23,284 bases of DNA from the NCBI GenBank assembly GCA_019421525.1, contig JAHZFC010000013.1:1-23284 (forward strand), given 5' to 3'. Positions 6,759 to 15,072 of this stretch are shown piece after piece. Source of the stretch: Clostridiales bacterium. GTDB lineage: Bacteria; Bacillota; Clostridia; Oscillospirales; Oscillospiraceae. Every line of letters starts with the position of its first letter. Positions within the stretch are counted from its first letter, which is position 1. Under the pieces are notes generated by a model. That model was given only the letters and a program-made list of their open reading frames with translations. It was not told the DNA's origin and did not search any database. Position numbers and translations under genes: made by a program.

Positions 6759-7518
6759 TTTGACGCAGCCTCCTTTCCAGCTTGCCCTGGAGCCAGGTGA
6801 AGATCATCACCAGCACCAGGTAGATGATGGCCGCCCCGATGAGGGGGAACATGGCGTCAAAGGTGCGGTTGACGATGTTCTTGGCGAAGTAGACCATCTC
6901 CTGCCCGCCGATGATGGAGATCAGGGAGGTGTCCTTGAGCAGCACGATGAACTCGTTGCCCAGGGAGGGGAGGATGGCCTTGAACGCCTGGGGCACCACG
7001 ATAAATCGCATGGTGTCGATGTAGTTCAGGCCCAGGGAACGGCCCGCCTCGCTCTGTCCGATGTCCAGGCTCATCAGGCCGCCCCGGATGATCTCCGCCA
7101 CATAGGCCCCGGAGTTGATGCCCAGGGTCAGGGCGCCCACCACGGTGTAGTTCCGGCTGCTGGCAAAGACCACCATGCCCATGATCAGGATCTGCACCAT
7201 CATGGGGGTGCCCCGGATGACGGTGACGTAGATCTTGCAGATCAGGTTGACCACGCCCAGCAGGAAGTTCCGGGGCCGGCCGGGGCGCTGCTGGTCGTGG
7301 GCGGTGCGGATGACGGCCACCAGCACCCCCAGCACCACGCCGATGGCCAGGGCCATGGCGGTGGCCACGATGGTGACCCCCACGCCCTCCAGGTACTGCT
7401 GCCAGCGGTCGGCTTCGATGAATGCCTGATAGAAGCGCACATAGAACTCCTGCCACCAGGTGGCCTCCTGGTCCAGCATCAGTGCGCGCCACGCCTCAAA
7501 GGTCTGCGCCAGATCCAT
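6745..7518 (-). CDS. Polar amino acid ABC transporter permease (HisM/GlnP family)
   Basis: Membrane subunit of an amino acid importer, 257 residues. An N-terminal soluble stretch of about 45 residues, longer than usual, precedes five or so membrane segments starting near 46-69. The cytoplasmic EAA-like loop that contacts the ATPase is visible as GQSEAGRSLGLNYIDTMRFI. The ATG at 7518 gives MDLAQTF. It sits between the binding protein and the ATPase, separated from the former by an attenuator-like hairpin. As only one permease is present, it probably acts as a homodimer. Confidence 0.92.
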   Translation of the reverse strand: MDLAQTFEAWRALMLDQEATWWQEFYVRFYQAFIEADRWQQYLEGVGVTIVATAMALAIGVVLGVLVAVIRTAHDQQRPGRPRNFLLGVVNLICKIYVTVIRGTPMMVQILIMGMVVFASSRNYTVVGALTLGINSGAYVAEIIRGGLMSLDIGQSEAGRSLGLNYIDTMRFIVVPQAFKAILPSLGNEFIVLLKDTSLISIIGGQEMVYFAKNIVNRTFDAMFPLIGAAIIYLVLVMIFTWLQGKLERRLRQSDRR

Positions 7519-7560
7519 GGGCGATCTCTCTCCTTCCCTTTCTTAAACAAGACGCCGCAA

Positions 7561-7584
7561 GAGGGGCGGCCCCTGCCGCCCCTC
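7561..7584 (-). terminator. Attenuator-like hairpin between binding protein and permease
   Basis: GAGGGGCGG at 7561-7569 pairs perfectly with CCGCCCCTC at 7576-7584. On the minus strand only a weak T-rich stretch follows (TTGCGGCGTCTTG). It could cause partial termination or protect the upstream mRNA, giving more binding protein than permease, as is common for ABC importers. Confidence 0.6.
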
Positions 7585-7606
7585 TCCGCGGAAAACTGTG
7601 TGCGGC

Positions 7607-8521
7607 TCAGCCGCCGATGTACTGATCCATGATCTCCTGGACGGTGCCGTCGTCGATCATCTCGTTCAGAGCCTTGTTCACGGCCTCCAGCAGGGCGGTG
7701 TTGCCCTCGTCCACGCCCACGCAGTAGTCCTCGATAGTGTAGGCGCCCTCCACGATCTTCAGGCCGGGGGTGGCCTCCACGTACTCCTGGGCGGGGCCGA
7801 TGTCGATGACCACGCAGTCCACCTGGCCGTTGACCAGGGCCTGGACCGCCACGGAGCCGTTGTCCAGGCTGGTCACCTTGTCCACGCCGTAGGCGTCCTG
7901 GCAGTAGAGTTCGCCGGTGGTGCCCCGCTGCACGCCGATCTGCACGTCCTCGACCACGTTACCGTCGGCGTCCACCAGCATCAGGTCGTCGTTGCCGCCG
8001 GCGATGCGGTCGTCATCCTCCCGGACGATGATCACCTGGTAGCCGGTGGCGTAAGTGTCGGAGAAGTCCATGACGAGGTCCCGCTCCTCGCTGTAGGACA
8101 TACCGGCCAGCATCACGTCGGCCCGGCCCTCCTGCACCGCCAGCAGGGCGGCGTCGAAGTCGATGTTGTCGATCACCAGCTCCAGCCCCAGCTTGTCGGC
8201 GATGACCTGGGCGATGTCCGGGTCGATGCCGATGACGTTGTTGTCGTCATCCGTCATCTCATAGGGGGGGAAGGAGGCGTTGGTCACCATGATGAGCTTG
8301 CCCTCCTCGATCAGGGAAGAGCTGAAGTCACCGTAGTCGCCGGTGGAGCTCCCCTCGTCGGAGGCGGCGGGCTCTTCAGAGTCAGCGGGCTCCTGGGAGG
8401 TGGGGACATCCTGGCTGGGCTCCTGGCTGTCGCTGCCGCTCTGGTCAGAGCAGGCGGCAAAGGCAAACACCATCATCGACATGGCCAGCAGCAGGGCCAG
8501 CAATTTCTTGATACCTTTCAT
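7607..8521 (-). CDS. Amino acid ABC transporter substrate-binding lipoprotein
   Basis: Extracellular solute-binding protein of family 3, 304 residues. The signal peptide has KK at 5-6, a hydrophobic core and the lipobox FAAC with Cys24, so it should be lipid-anchored. A Ser/Glu/Pro-rich linker follows to about residue 60. The mature domain starts with KLIMVTNASFPPYEM, a classic family-3 opening, and continues with GIDPDIAQVIADKLGLEL. I place the start at the ATG at 8521 because GGAG lies 10 nt upstream and it yields a proper signal peptide. The frame extends 20 codons further without signal features. It is the first gene of its operon. Confidence 0.93.
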   Translation of the reverse strand: MKGIKKLLALLLAMSMMVFAFAACSDQSGSDSQEPSQDVPTSQEPADSEEPAASDEGSSTGDYGDFSSSLIEEGKLIMVTNASFPPYEMTDDDNNVIGIDPDIAQVIADKLGLELVIDNIDFDAALLAVQEGRADVMLAGMSYSEERDLVMDFSDTYATGYQVIIVREDDDRIAGGNDDLMLVDADGNVVEDVQIGVQRGTTGELYCQDAYGVDKVTSLDNGSVAVQALVNGQVDCVVIDIGPAQEYVEATPGLKIVEGAYTIEDYCVGVDEGNTALLEAVNKALNEMIDDGTVQEIMDQYIGG

Positions 8522-8576
8522 TTCATCCGATCTCCTCAAATCCAAATTGCCTCTCAGAGAGGCTCTTGATAGAGGA

Positions 8577-8605
8577 ATCATACATCTTATTCATAGATAA
8601 TGCAA
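8577..8605 (-). promoter_or_regulatory. Promoter of the amino acid ABC operon
   Basis: On the minus strand, TTGCAT, 17 nt, TATGAT, about 55 bp upstream of the binding protein ATG. The DNA upstream (8606-8690) is AT-rich with T-runs, which could act as an UP-like element. Confidence 0.75.
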
Positions 8606-8725
8606 GTCTTTTTTTGGTTTTCCCGCATTTTAGGCGGTTTTGACCACACACACAAGAATCTTTATTCATTTTTGTGCTGTTTTTATTCGTGCCACTAAGG
8701 TGGCAGCTCTCCCTGTGTCATAAGA

Positions 8726-8753
8726 GAAGGCCCCGCCGATCGGCGGGGCCTTC
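8726..8753. terminator. 28-bp perfect palindrome, possible terminator
   Basis: GAAGGCCCCGCCGA at 8726-8739 is followed by its exact reverse complement. The T content after it is poor on both strands (TCTTATG on the minus strand), so it may be a backup terminator of the sugar ABC operon. The 8606-8854 stretch holds this palindrome, a small GCCAC/GTGGC hairpin at about 8692-8705 and a GC-rich repeat, and no gene. Confidence 0.5.
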
Positions 8754-8771
8754 TCCTGATATTCGTCTTTC

Positions 8772-8817
8772 CCGCCCCGCAGGGCGGGGAGCCACCAAAG
8801 GAGGACATGCCCCCTGG
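8772..8817. repeat. GC-rich paired repeat, copy 1
   Basis: It begins with CCGCCCCGCAGGGCGGGG, identical to 8906-8923, followed by a degraded form of the CCAAAGG..CCCCCT hairpin present in copy 2. The two copies flank the terminator at 8855-8884. Confidence 0.6.
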
Positions 8818-8854
8818 AACGCTATACCTTCCAAATTCTTTCACCGAAAATAAA

Positions 8855-8884
8855 CCAGCACCCCGCCACTTGGCGGGGTGCTGG
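8855..8884 (-). terminator. Terminator of the sugar ABC operon
   Basis: CCAGCACCCCGCC at 8855-8867 pairs perfectly with 8872-8884 around a 4-nt loop. On the minus strand it is followed by TTTATTTTC. It lies about 100 bp beyond the stop codon of the sugar-binding lipoprotein. Confidence 0.85.
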
Positions 8885-8905
8885 TAGAGCCTCTCGCGTT
8901 CTCAT

Positions 8906-8955
8906 CCGCCCCGCAGGGCGGGGGGTTCCCCAAAGGGGGGCTGGCCCCCCTTTGG
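8906..8955. repeat. GC-rich paired repeat, copy 2
   Basis: CCGCCCCGCAGGGCGGGG is followed by an 11-bp-stem hairpin at 8930-8955 (CCAAAGGGGGG/CCCCCCTTTGG). It lies directly downstream of the sugar-binding protein gene and resembles a small intergenic repeat family, of which 8772-8817 is a decayed copy. Confidence 0.6.
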
Positions 8956-8986
8956 ATCCGCGCTGCTCACGACGGCTCCGCGCTTC

Positions 8987-10105
8987 TTAGAACTCGCCCT
9001 TGCCGACGAAGTCAGCCACGTTGTCGGCGGTGATGTAGGTCAGCTCGGTGTAGTGATAGTAGGCGGTGGAACCGGTGGTGAAGTACTCGTAAGCAGCCTT
9101 CACAGTCTCCTTGGCGATGTCGCCAGCCCGGTTCATGACGGTCAGCTCCATCTTGCCGTCGGCCACGGCCTGGATGGCGTCGTTCTGGCCGGTGAAGGAG
9201 TAGACCTTGATCTGGCCGGTCATGCCCGCCTCGTCGATGGCGTCCACGGCGCCCATGGTCAGGTCGTCGTCATAGCCGATGACGATGTCGATGGCGTCGC
9301 CCTCAGCGGTGATGTGGTTCTCCATGAAGGTCTTGGCGTCGGGACGGCTGGAGTAGGCATAGTCAGGCTCCAGCAGGGTGTAGTTGGGGGCAGCCTCCAT
9401 ACCGGCCTTGAAGCCGGCCTCACGCTGGATGTAGTCGTCCAGGAAGGGCACGCCGGAGATCTGCACCACGTTGTACTCCTCGTCGGTGCCGGTGGCCTCG
9501 ATGATGTAGTTGGCGATGTCGGTGAAGGCCTTCTCCTGGTCGGGGCCGATGCAGGCGGTGGCATACTCACGGCCGGCCTCAGCCACGTCCAGAGCGGTCA
9601 GGAACAGGGCCACGCCCTCGTCGCTACACCGCTGGGCGATCTCCACCATGGCGTCGGGGGTGCCGCCGAAGACCACCAGCGCGTCCACGCCGGCGTCCAG
9701 CATCTGGTTGCAGTAGTTGGTCACGTCGCTAGCCACGGTCTGGGCGTCCAGCACGTTGACCTTGGCGCCGGCCTCTTCAGCCAGCCGCTGGAACTCGGTG
9801 CCCACCAGACCGCCCCAGGGAGCGGTGGAGGTGATGGTGACGTAGCCGAAGGTGTAGCCGGACAGGTCCACGCCGGACAGGTCGATGTCGCCGGTGACGT
9901 TGACATAGGTCATGCCGTCCTCGTTGACCTCGTACTCGCCGCCGGGGGCGGGCGCTTCGGAGTTGCCCTCGCCCGCGGGCTCAGAGGCGGGGGCCTCGCT
10001 CACCGGGGCCTTGCTCTCGTTGCCGGCGTCATTGGAGCAGGCGGCCAGGGCGAACACCATGGCCAGGGCCAGCAGCAGGGCGGCAAGCTTCTTGAACTTT
10101 CTCAT
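8987..10105 (-). CDS. Sugar-type ABC transporter substrate-binding lipoprotein
   Basis: A periplasmic-binding-protein-like lipoprotein of 372 residues, in the ribose/galactose/xylose-binding class. The signal peptide has RKFKK, a hydrophobic core and lipobox LAAC with Cys23, followed by a Glu/Ala/Pro/Ser-rich linker to about residue 60. The body shows the two-lobe pattern of the class: QMLDAGVDALVVFGGTPDA in lobe one, a middle part with VVQISGVPFLDDYIQREAGF, and DIVIGYDDDLTMGAVDAIDE near the C-terminal hinge. The ATG follows AAGGAAAGGATGG. It is the last gene of an ATPase-permease-permease-binding protein operon. The ligand cannot be named from sequence. Confidence 0.9.
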   Translation of the reverse strand: MRKFKKLAALLLALAMVFALAACSNDAGNESKAPVSEAPASEPAGEGNSEAPAPGGEYEVNEDGMTYVNVTGDIDLSGVDLSGYTFGYVTITSTAPWGGLVGTEFQRLAEEAGAKVNVLDAQTVASDVTNYCNQMLDAGVDALVVFGGTPDAMVEIAQRCSDEGVALFLTALDVAEAGREYATACIGPDQEKAFTDIANYIIEATGTDEEYNVVQISGVPFLDDYIQREAGFKAGMEAAPNYTLLEPDYAYSSRPDAKTFMENHITAEGDAIDIVIGYDDDLTMGAVDAIDEAGMTGQIKVYSFTGQNDAIQAVADGKMELTVMNRAGDIAKETVKAAYEYFTTGSTAYYHYTELTYITADNVADFVGKGEF

Positions 10106-10183
10106 GTTGTTTCCATCCTTTCCTTTACAATGTATACAACATATCTATGATACCCGCGCTGCGGGTTATCACCTTGGGGGGGC

Positions 10184-11173
10184 TTACTCGTCGGCGTTCT
10201 TGGTGCTGGTGAGCCGGTCGATCAGCAGCACCACGATCAGCAGGATGCCGGTGATCAGGTTGACCCGGTCCGCCGGCAGGAACATGGTGGCCATCATCTG
10301 GGAGATGCTCCGCATGATCAGCGCGCCCAGCAGGATGTGGATCGCGGTGCCCTTGCCGCCGGCCATCTTGATGCCGCCGATGACGCAACAGGAGATGGGC
10401 AGGGTGGACAGGCCGTTGCCCTGGGTGAAGATGGCGTAGCCGTCGTTGGACACCATGAAGAAGCCGGTCACCGCCGCCAGCACGCCGCACAGCACATAGG
10501 TGACCCACACGGTCCTGGGCACGCTGATGCCGGCGAAGGAGGCGGCCTCCGGGTTGTCGCCCACCACGTGCAGGCGGTTGCCGAAGCGGGTCTTATACAT
10601 CCACAGGAACACCAGCACCACCAGCACCAGGAAGATGATGGCCGTGGGGGTGAGCCAGCGCATGCCGCCGATCCGGGTCTTGGCCAGCAGTCTGACCGTG
10701 TCGGTGTCCTCCGCCTGGAAGGAGCTCTGGGCGAAGAGGAACACGAAGCCCTGGAAGGCGTAGTTGGAGGCGATGGTGGCGATCAGGGGGGACACACCGA
10801 TCTTGGCCACCACGAAGCCGTTGATGAAGCCGGTGACCGCGCCGCACACCAGGGCGGCGATGATGCACAGCACCAGGGCCAGGATGGCGTTGGACCCGTC
10901 ATACACCGCGTTGAATACGAGCACGGACACCACACCGGCGGCGCCGGCCTGGAAGCCCACGGACAGGTCGATATTGCCGGTGATCATCACCAGGCCCAGG
11001 CCCAGACACACCGGGCCGTACATGGCCACATAGTTGACGACGTTGTAGAATCCGTTGGAGAACCCGTCCACCAGCAGGAAGGCGGCGGCCAGGATCAGCA
11101 CCAGGATCAAAACGGAGTTGTTGTCCTTGAACAGCCGGATATACTGCCTTTTCCGCAGCTCGTTGGAGGCCAT
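10184..11173 (-). CDS. Sugar-type ABC transporter permease 2 (RbsC-like)
   Basis: Membrane permease of the ribose/branched-chain transporter class, 329 residues with about eight to ten hydrophobic segments. The family motif GNIDLSVGFQAGAAG is visible near 70-84. The ATG at 11173 (MASNELRK) shares one base with the stop of the preceding permease (TGATG), which implies coupled translation. The frame stays open upstream, but that part is out-of-frame sequence of the other permease. Two different permeases in one operon suggest a heterodimeric channel. Confidence 0.92.
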   Translation of the reverse strand: MASNELRKRQYIRLFKDNNSVLILVLILAAAFLLVDGFSNGFYNVVNYVAMYGPVCLGLGLVMITGNIDLSVGFQAGAAGVVSVLVFNAVYDGSNAILALVLCIIAALVCGAVTGFINGFVVAKIGVSPLIATIASNYAFQGFVFLFAQSSFQAEDTDTVRLLAKTRIGGMRWLTPTAIIFLVLVVLVFLWMYKTRFGNRLHVVGDNPEAASFAGISVPRTVWVTYVLCGVLAAVTGFFMVSNDGYAIFTQGNGLSTLPISCCVIGGIKMAGGKGTAIHILLGALIMRSISQMMATMFLPADRVNLITGILLIVVLLIDRLTSTKNADE

Positions 11174-12210
11174 CACTTTCTCTTCCACAGCTTGATCCCC
11201 CTTTCTTTGAGCACGTCCAGGGACAGGACCACCAGCATGATGGCGCCCATGATGATCCACTGGAGGTACTGAGACATACGCAGCGCGGTGAAGCCGGCGG
11301 ACAGCACGCCGTAGAACAGCACGCCGATGATGGTGCCCCAGACGGAGCCCTTGCCGCCGTTGACGGCGCAGCCGCCCAGCACCACGCACAGGATGACCTC
11401 CATCTCCTTACCGGAGGCGGCCTGGGGGTTGGCGCTGAGGGAGTTGGCCATCTGGATCACAGCGGACAGGCCCACGCACAGGCCGGTGACGGCATAGGCG
11501 ATGGTGGTGTTGCGCTTATAGCGGATGCCGGAGAACCGGGCCGCGATGGGGTTGGCGCCGATGGCGTACATCTGCTGGCCGTACACCGTGCGGCTCAGGA
11601 TCAGGCCCAGCACCACGGCCACCACCACGAACCACACGATCAGGATGTGGATCGGGCCGAAGGAGGTCTTACCCATGGCCTGGAAGGCGCCGCTGGCGTC
11701 GTTGGGGATGACCAGGACGGTGCCCGCGGACACCATGATGGCCAGGGCGTTGTAGATGGAGCTGGCGCCCAAGGTGGTGATGAAGGAGTTCAGCCGGACA
11801 TAGCTGACCAGCACGCCGTTGAACAGGCCGCACAGCAGGCCCACGCCCAGGGTGCCCAGCAGGGTGAGCGCCACATTGTCGGTGCGCATGATGATGGTGG
11901 CGCACACGCAGCACAGGAAGGTGAGCATGTTGCCCACGGACAGGTCGATGTTGCCGGTGAGCATCACCAGGGTCAGGCCGAAGGCGATCACGCCGATGTA
12001 CACCTGCTGGCGGAGGATCAACAGCAAGTTCTCCGGGCTCATGAACACCAGCCCGGAACCGCCGCCGGAGCGCATCTGGAGGATGATCTCGAACAGGATG
12101 ACGGCCACGATGGTGGCGATGAAGATCGAGCTGCCGTTCAGGCCCATGAACTTGCTCCACAGGGAGCGGGGGTCCTTTGCCACGGTGGCGGTGTTGTTCT
12201 TCTCACTCAT
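11173..12210 (-). CDS. Sugar-type ABC transporter permease 1 (RbsC-like)
   Basis: Membrane permease, 345 residues, with a cytoplasmic N-terminus of about 25 residues and eight to ten hydrophobic segments starting near residue 29. The motif TGNIDLSVGNMLTFLCC lies near 85-101, and GGCAVNGGKGSVWGTIIG near 279-296 is also typical of the family. It overlaps the ATPase by 8 bp and the next permease by 1 bp. It is related to but clearly distinct from permease 2, as in systems with paired permeases such as those for AI-2, rhamnose or galactofuranose. No choice among these is supported. Confidence 0.92.
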   Translation of the reverse strand: MSEKNNTATVAKDPRSLWSKFMGLNGSSIFIATIVAVILFEIILQMRSGGGSGLVFMSPENLLLILRQQVYIGVIAFGLTLVMLTGNIDLSVGNMLTFLCCVCATIIMRTDNVALTLLGTLGVGLLCGLFNGVLVSYVRLNSFITTLGASSIYNALAIMVSAGTVLVIPNDASGAFQAMGKTSFGPIHILIVWFVVVAVVLGLILSRTVYGQQMYAIGANPIAARFSGIRYKRNTTIAYAVTGLCVGLSAVIQMANSLSANPQAASGKEMEVILCVVLGGCAVNGGKGSVWGTIIGVLFYGVLSAGFTALRMSQYLQWIIMGAIMLVVLSLDVLKERGIKLWKRK

Positions 12211-13744
12211 CGCGCAGCTCCCCCTTTCCTGCGATGGCCGCGTTGCTGAAGTTCCCGCCCAGGGCGGCGGTGAGCACTTCCTCCCGGGTCAGCTGGTCGT
12301 TGATCTCCAGCTGGGCGGTCTTTTTGCCCTCGAAGATGGTGACCACGCTGTCACACACGCCCAGGATCTCCTCGATCTCGGAGGAGACCACGATGATGGC
12401 CATGCCCTGCTTGGCCAGGTCGGACAGCAGGCCGTAGATCTCAGACTTGGAGCCCACGTCGATGCCGCGGGTGGGTTCGTCCACGATGAGCACCTTGGGG
12501 CTCATCATCAGCCACTTGGCCACGACCACCTTCTGCTGGTTGCCGCCGGACAGGTTGCCCACCAGCTGGGTGACGGAGGGGGCCTTGATGGAGATGGCCT
12601 TCATGTACTCGTCAGCGGCAGAGCGCTGGGCCCTGCGGTCGATGACGCCCAGCTTGGACAGGAAGGGCAGGCGCACCAGGGTCATGTTCAGCAGGATGGA
12701 CAGCCGGAGGGCCAGGCCCTCCTTCTTCCGGTCCTCGGTGCAGAAGCCGATGCCCGCGTCGATGGCCGCGGCGGGGTCTCCCCCCTTGAGCTTCTTGCCG
12801 TCCACGGTGACCTCGCCGGAGTCGTACTTGTCCACGCCGAAGATGGCGCGCATGATCTCGCTTCGCCCGGCGCCCACCAGGCCGAAGAAGCCCACCACTT
12901 CGCCCTTGCGCACGGAGAAGGACACGTCCTGGAACACGCCCTTGCGGGTCAGCCCCTTGACCTCCAGCATGGTGTCAGTGATCTCAGCCGGCTCCTTTAA
13001 GTACAGGTTCTCCAGGGGGCGGCCGATCATGTTGGCGATGAGCTCCTCCTGGGTGAACTGGTCTTTATCCTTGCTGATGATGTTCTTGCCGTCACGGATG
13101 ACGGTGATGCGGTCGGACAGGTACATGACCTCGTCCAGCTTGTGGCTGATGTACACGATGGCGATGTTCTTGGCCACCAGCTTTTTGATGATCTGGAAGA
13201 GGGTGTCCGTCTCTGCCTCGGACAGAGACGAGGTGGGCTCATCCATGATGATGAGCCGGGCGTTGCGGGTGAGGGCCCGGCCGATCTCGATCATCTGCTG
13301 CTGGCCCACGGACAGGTCGCCCGCCGGCGTCTTGGGGGAGATATGCATATCCAGCTCCTCCAAGATCTCGGATGCACGCTTATAGAGGGTCTTGTGGTCC
13401 ACCAGGCCGCCCTTCATGGGGAGATTGCCGATGAACAGGTTCTTGGCCACGTCCAGCTGGGGCGCGATGGACAGCTCCTGATACACGCAGGAGACGCCCA
13501 TGGCGATACCTTCCGTGGTGGACTTGAAGTTGACAGACTTCCCGTCGATCAGGTAGTCGCCGCCGTCCCTGGCATGGGCTCCGGTCATGACCTTGATCAG
13601 AGTGGATTTTCCCGCGCCGTTCTCTCCGCACAGCGAGTGGACCTCGCCCTCACGGATATCGAAGGAGACGCCGTCCAGCGCCCTGACGCCGGGGAAGATC
13701 TTCACGATGTCTTTGAGCTCGATGAATACCTTGCCTTGGCTCAA
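12203..13744 (-). CDS. Sugar-type ABC transporter ATPase, two nucleotide-binding domains
   Basis: A 513-residue fused double ATPase of the RbsA/MglA/XylG type that drives the two adjacent permeases. Domain 1 has Walker A GENGAGKS at 40-47, signature LSVGQQQ and Walker B LIIMDEPTSSL. Domain 2 has the degenerate P-loop GLVGAGRSE, signature LSGGNQQK and VLIVDEPTRGID. This asymmetry is normal for the family. The start is TTG at 13744, chosen because AGGAAGGGGG lies 8 nt upstream and no other start fits. It is the first gene of the operon, behind tandem promoters. Confidence 0.93.
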   Translation of the reverse strand: MSQGKVFIELKDIVKIFPGVRALDGVSFDIREGEVHSLCGENGAGKSTLIKVMTGAHARDGGDYLIDGKSVNFKSTTEGIAMGVSCVYQELSIAPQLDVAKNLFIGNLPMKGGLVDHKTLYKRASEILEELDMHISPKTPAGDLSVGQQQMIEIGRALTRNARLIIMDEPTSSLSEAETDTLFQIIKKLVAKNIAIVYISHKLDEVMYLSDRITVIRDGKNIISKDKDQFTQEELIANMIGRPLENLYLKEPAEITDTMLEVKGLTRKGVFQDVSFSVRKGEVVGFFGLVGAGRSEIMRAIFGVDKYDSGEVTVDGKKLKGGDPAAAIDAGIGFCTEDRKKEGLALRLSILLNMTLVRLPFLSKLGVIDRRAQRSAADEYMKAISIKAPSVTQLVGNLSGGNQQKVVVAKWLMMSPKVLIVDEPTRGIDVGSKSEIYGLLSDLAKQGMAIIVVSSEIEEILGVCDSVVTIFEGKKTAQLEINDQLTREEVLTAALGGNFSNAAIAGKGELRDE

Positions 13745-13831
13745 AGCGATTCCCCCTTCCTAAGAGATTTGCTCCGGAGATATATGCCGCCCCATTGCGG
13801 TCATAGTTTCTCCAGGCCGCTCAACGGAGAT

Positions 13832-13860
13832 ATTATACTCCTTTTTTGTTGGTTTTGCAA
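13832..13860 (-). promoter_or_regulatory. Proximal promoter of the sugar ABC operon
   Basis: On the minus strand, TTGCAA, 17 nt, TATAAT. The spacer shares AACAAA and a GGAG directly before TATAAT with the distal promoter. It gives a leader of about 80 nt. Confidence 0.82.
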
Positions 13861-13865
13861 TAACA

Positions 13866-13879
13866 GTTAGCTCGCTAAC
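13866..13879. promoter_or_regulatory. Candidate operator between the tandem promoters
   Basis: GTTAGC, 2 nt, GCTAAC is a perfect dyad just upstream of the proximal -35 element and downstream of the distal promoter start point. It could bind a dimeric regulator, but no regulator gene is adjacent. Confidence 0.4.
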
Positions 13880-13908
13880 ATTCTCCATTCAGCTTTGGTG
13901 TAGACCGT

Positions 13909-13937
13909 ATTATACTCCGGCTTTGTTAGATTTGCAA
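13909..13937 (-). promoter_or_regulatory. Distal promoter of the sugar ABC operon
   Basis: On the minus strand, TTGCAA, 17 nt, TATAAT, exactly 77 bp upstream of the proximal copy and with a similar spacer. It lies 52 bp beyond the end of the GNAT gene. Confidence 0.82.
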
Positions 13938-13995
13938 TAGTTTCCCACAGTTTGCTTCAAATTTTTTCACGATCATTGTGCATATTTTTCCCAGC

Positions 13996-14859
13996 TCAAT
14001 CAAATCCCAGGCCCAGATAGGCGTCCTGCCCCTCCGGCCACCAGGGGGACGGCCGGTCGTAGAGCCACCGGACCGCGCCCCACAGCACCCGTTCGCCAGG
14101 GCCCTGTGCCCAGGCTGGTAGCCGCAGGATATAGCGGTCCGCCGGGTGCCTGGACGCCACCTGTGCCAGCGCCCGGTCCACATCATCCGGCGCGCACAAG
14201 AGCTCCTTCACCACAGCGGCGTCCCCATCCAGCTCCACCGCCGCGCAGCCCGCCCCGCCGGGCAGATCCAGCTGGTAGATATCCCCGCCTGTGTCCTGGG
14301 AGAGATACTTCTGGAACCCCACCAGGTCGTCATCACAGTCGGCATAACACCGTCCTGCCAGCCAGCGCCGCCGGAGGGCGTTGTACTCTCCGGGGCGGGC
14401 CGGGGCGATGCCCTCCGCCGTGGGGGACACCTGCTCCCCGGGGATCTCCCTGCGCAGATGGGAAAAGGCCGGGAGGTAGCCCAAACTGTCAAAAAAGCGG
14501 AACAGCGAGGGCTCCGCAGGCACCAGGATGGCGCAGTCCGCCCCCCGGCCTTTCAGGTACACCTCACCGTACCGCATCATATCCCGGCCAAACCCCTTCC
14601 CCCGGACGGAAGGGTCCGTGGCCAGGGCATACATATAGCCGCATCTCAAGCTCTTCCCATTTGGAAAGCGCATGATCATGTCCGGCGCGCACAGGATGGT
14701 GCGCAGCACACCGTCCTCCTCCAGCACCAGCATCCGCTCAAACGGGACGCAGCGGCGGTAAAACTCCGTCAAGAACGCCTCGCCATCGCCAAATACCCTG
14801 CCCCACAGGGCGGATACCGCCTGTTCCTCTCCAGCCGCGGCCCTTCGCAGCTCCACCAT
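13996..14859 (-). CDS. GNAT family N-acetyltransferase
   Basis: A 287-residue acetyl-CoA-dependent acyltransferase of unknown substrate. The N-terminal half is a GNAT domain, with the acetyl-CoA pyrophosphate-binding loop VRGKGFG at 85-91 after the beta strand YMYALATDP, and FFDSLGY further on, typical of the fold. The C-terminal 140 residues look like a second, degenerate GNAT-like or substrate domain, and the length resembles two-domain acetyltransferases. The ATG at 14859 follows AAAGGA 8 nt upstream. It appears to be a single-gene unit; no strong promoter could be settled in the 130 bp before it. Confidence 0.85.
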   Translation of the reverse strand: MVELRRAAAGEEQAVSALWGRVFGDGEAFLTEFYRRCVPFERMLVLEEDGVLRTILCAPDMIMRFPNGKSLRCGYMYALATDPSVRGKGFGRDMMRYGEVYLKGRGADCAILVPAEPSLFRFFDSLGYLPAFSHLRREIPGEQVSPTAEGIAPARPGEYNALRRRWLAGRCYADCDDDLVGFQKYLSQDTGGDIYQLDLPGGAGCAAVELDGDAAVVKELLCAPDDVDRALAQVASRHPADRYILRLPAWAQGPGERVLWGAVRWLYDRPSPWWPEGQDAYLGLGFD

Positions 14860-14988
14860 CTCGCATCGTCCTTTCCGCTGTCGCCATGATAACAGGCTCC
14901 AGCCTGCTGCTTCTTTTTTACCACAGTCTCTCCCCGATGTGAAATAAAAATATCCTATCTTTTATAAAGGATCTCTATCTTTGTCTCC

Positions 14989-15072
14989 GCCTGCCGGCCT
15001 GCCTCAGTTCTCCCGGGCGCTGTACTTCTCCAGCAAGATATCCGGATAATAGGACAGCTTGGCCTTCCGCAG
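14989..15072 (-). pseudogene. Duplicated 3' end of the DUF2156 gene (copy 1, orphan)
   Basis: These 84 bp equal 15189-15272 except at one base (15046 against 15246), a synonymous third-position change in a Tyr codon. They hold the last 22 codons and stop of the DUF2156 gene plus 15 bp downstream. The rest of the gene is missing. The repeat starts exactly at a codon boundary (CTG CGG AAG). The offset between copies is exactly 200 bp. Confidence 0.85.

Noticed and set aside
8690..8720. AAGGTGGCAGCTC considered as a T-box-like motif
   Set aside because: The T-box core (AGGGTGGNACCGCG) is not matched, there is no specifier stem, and it is on the plus strand with no gene downstream.
8987..13744. 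Assignment of the sugar ABC operon as an AI-2 (Lsr) importer, because its gene order matches lsrACDB
   Set aside because: The binding protein does not resemble LsrB as I recall it, no lsrF, lsrG, lsrK or lsrR is nearby, and the order alone is common in other sugar systems.
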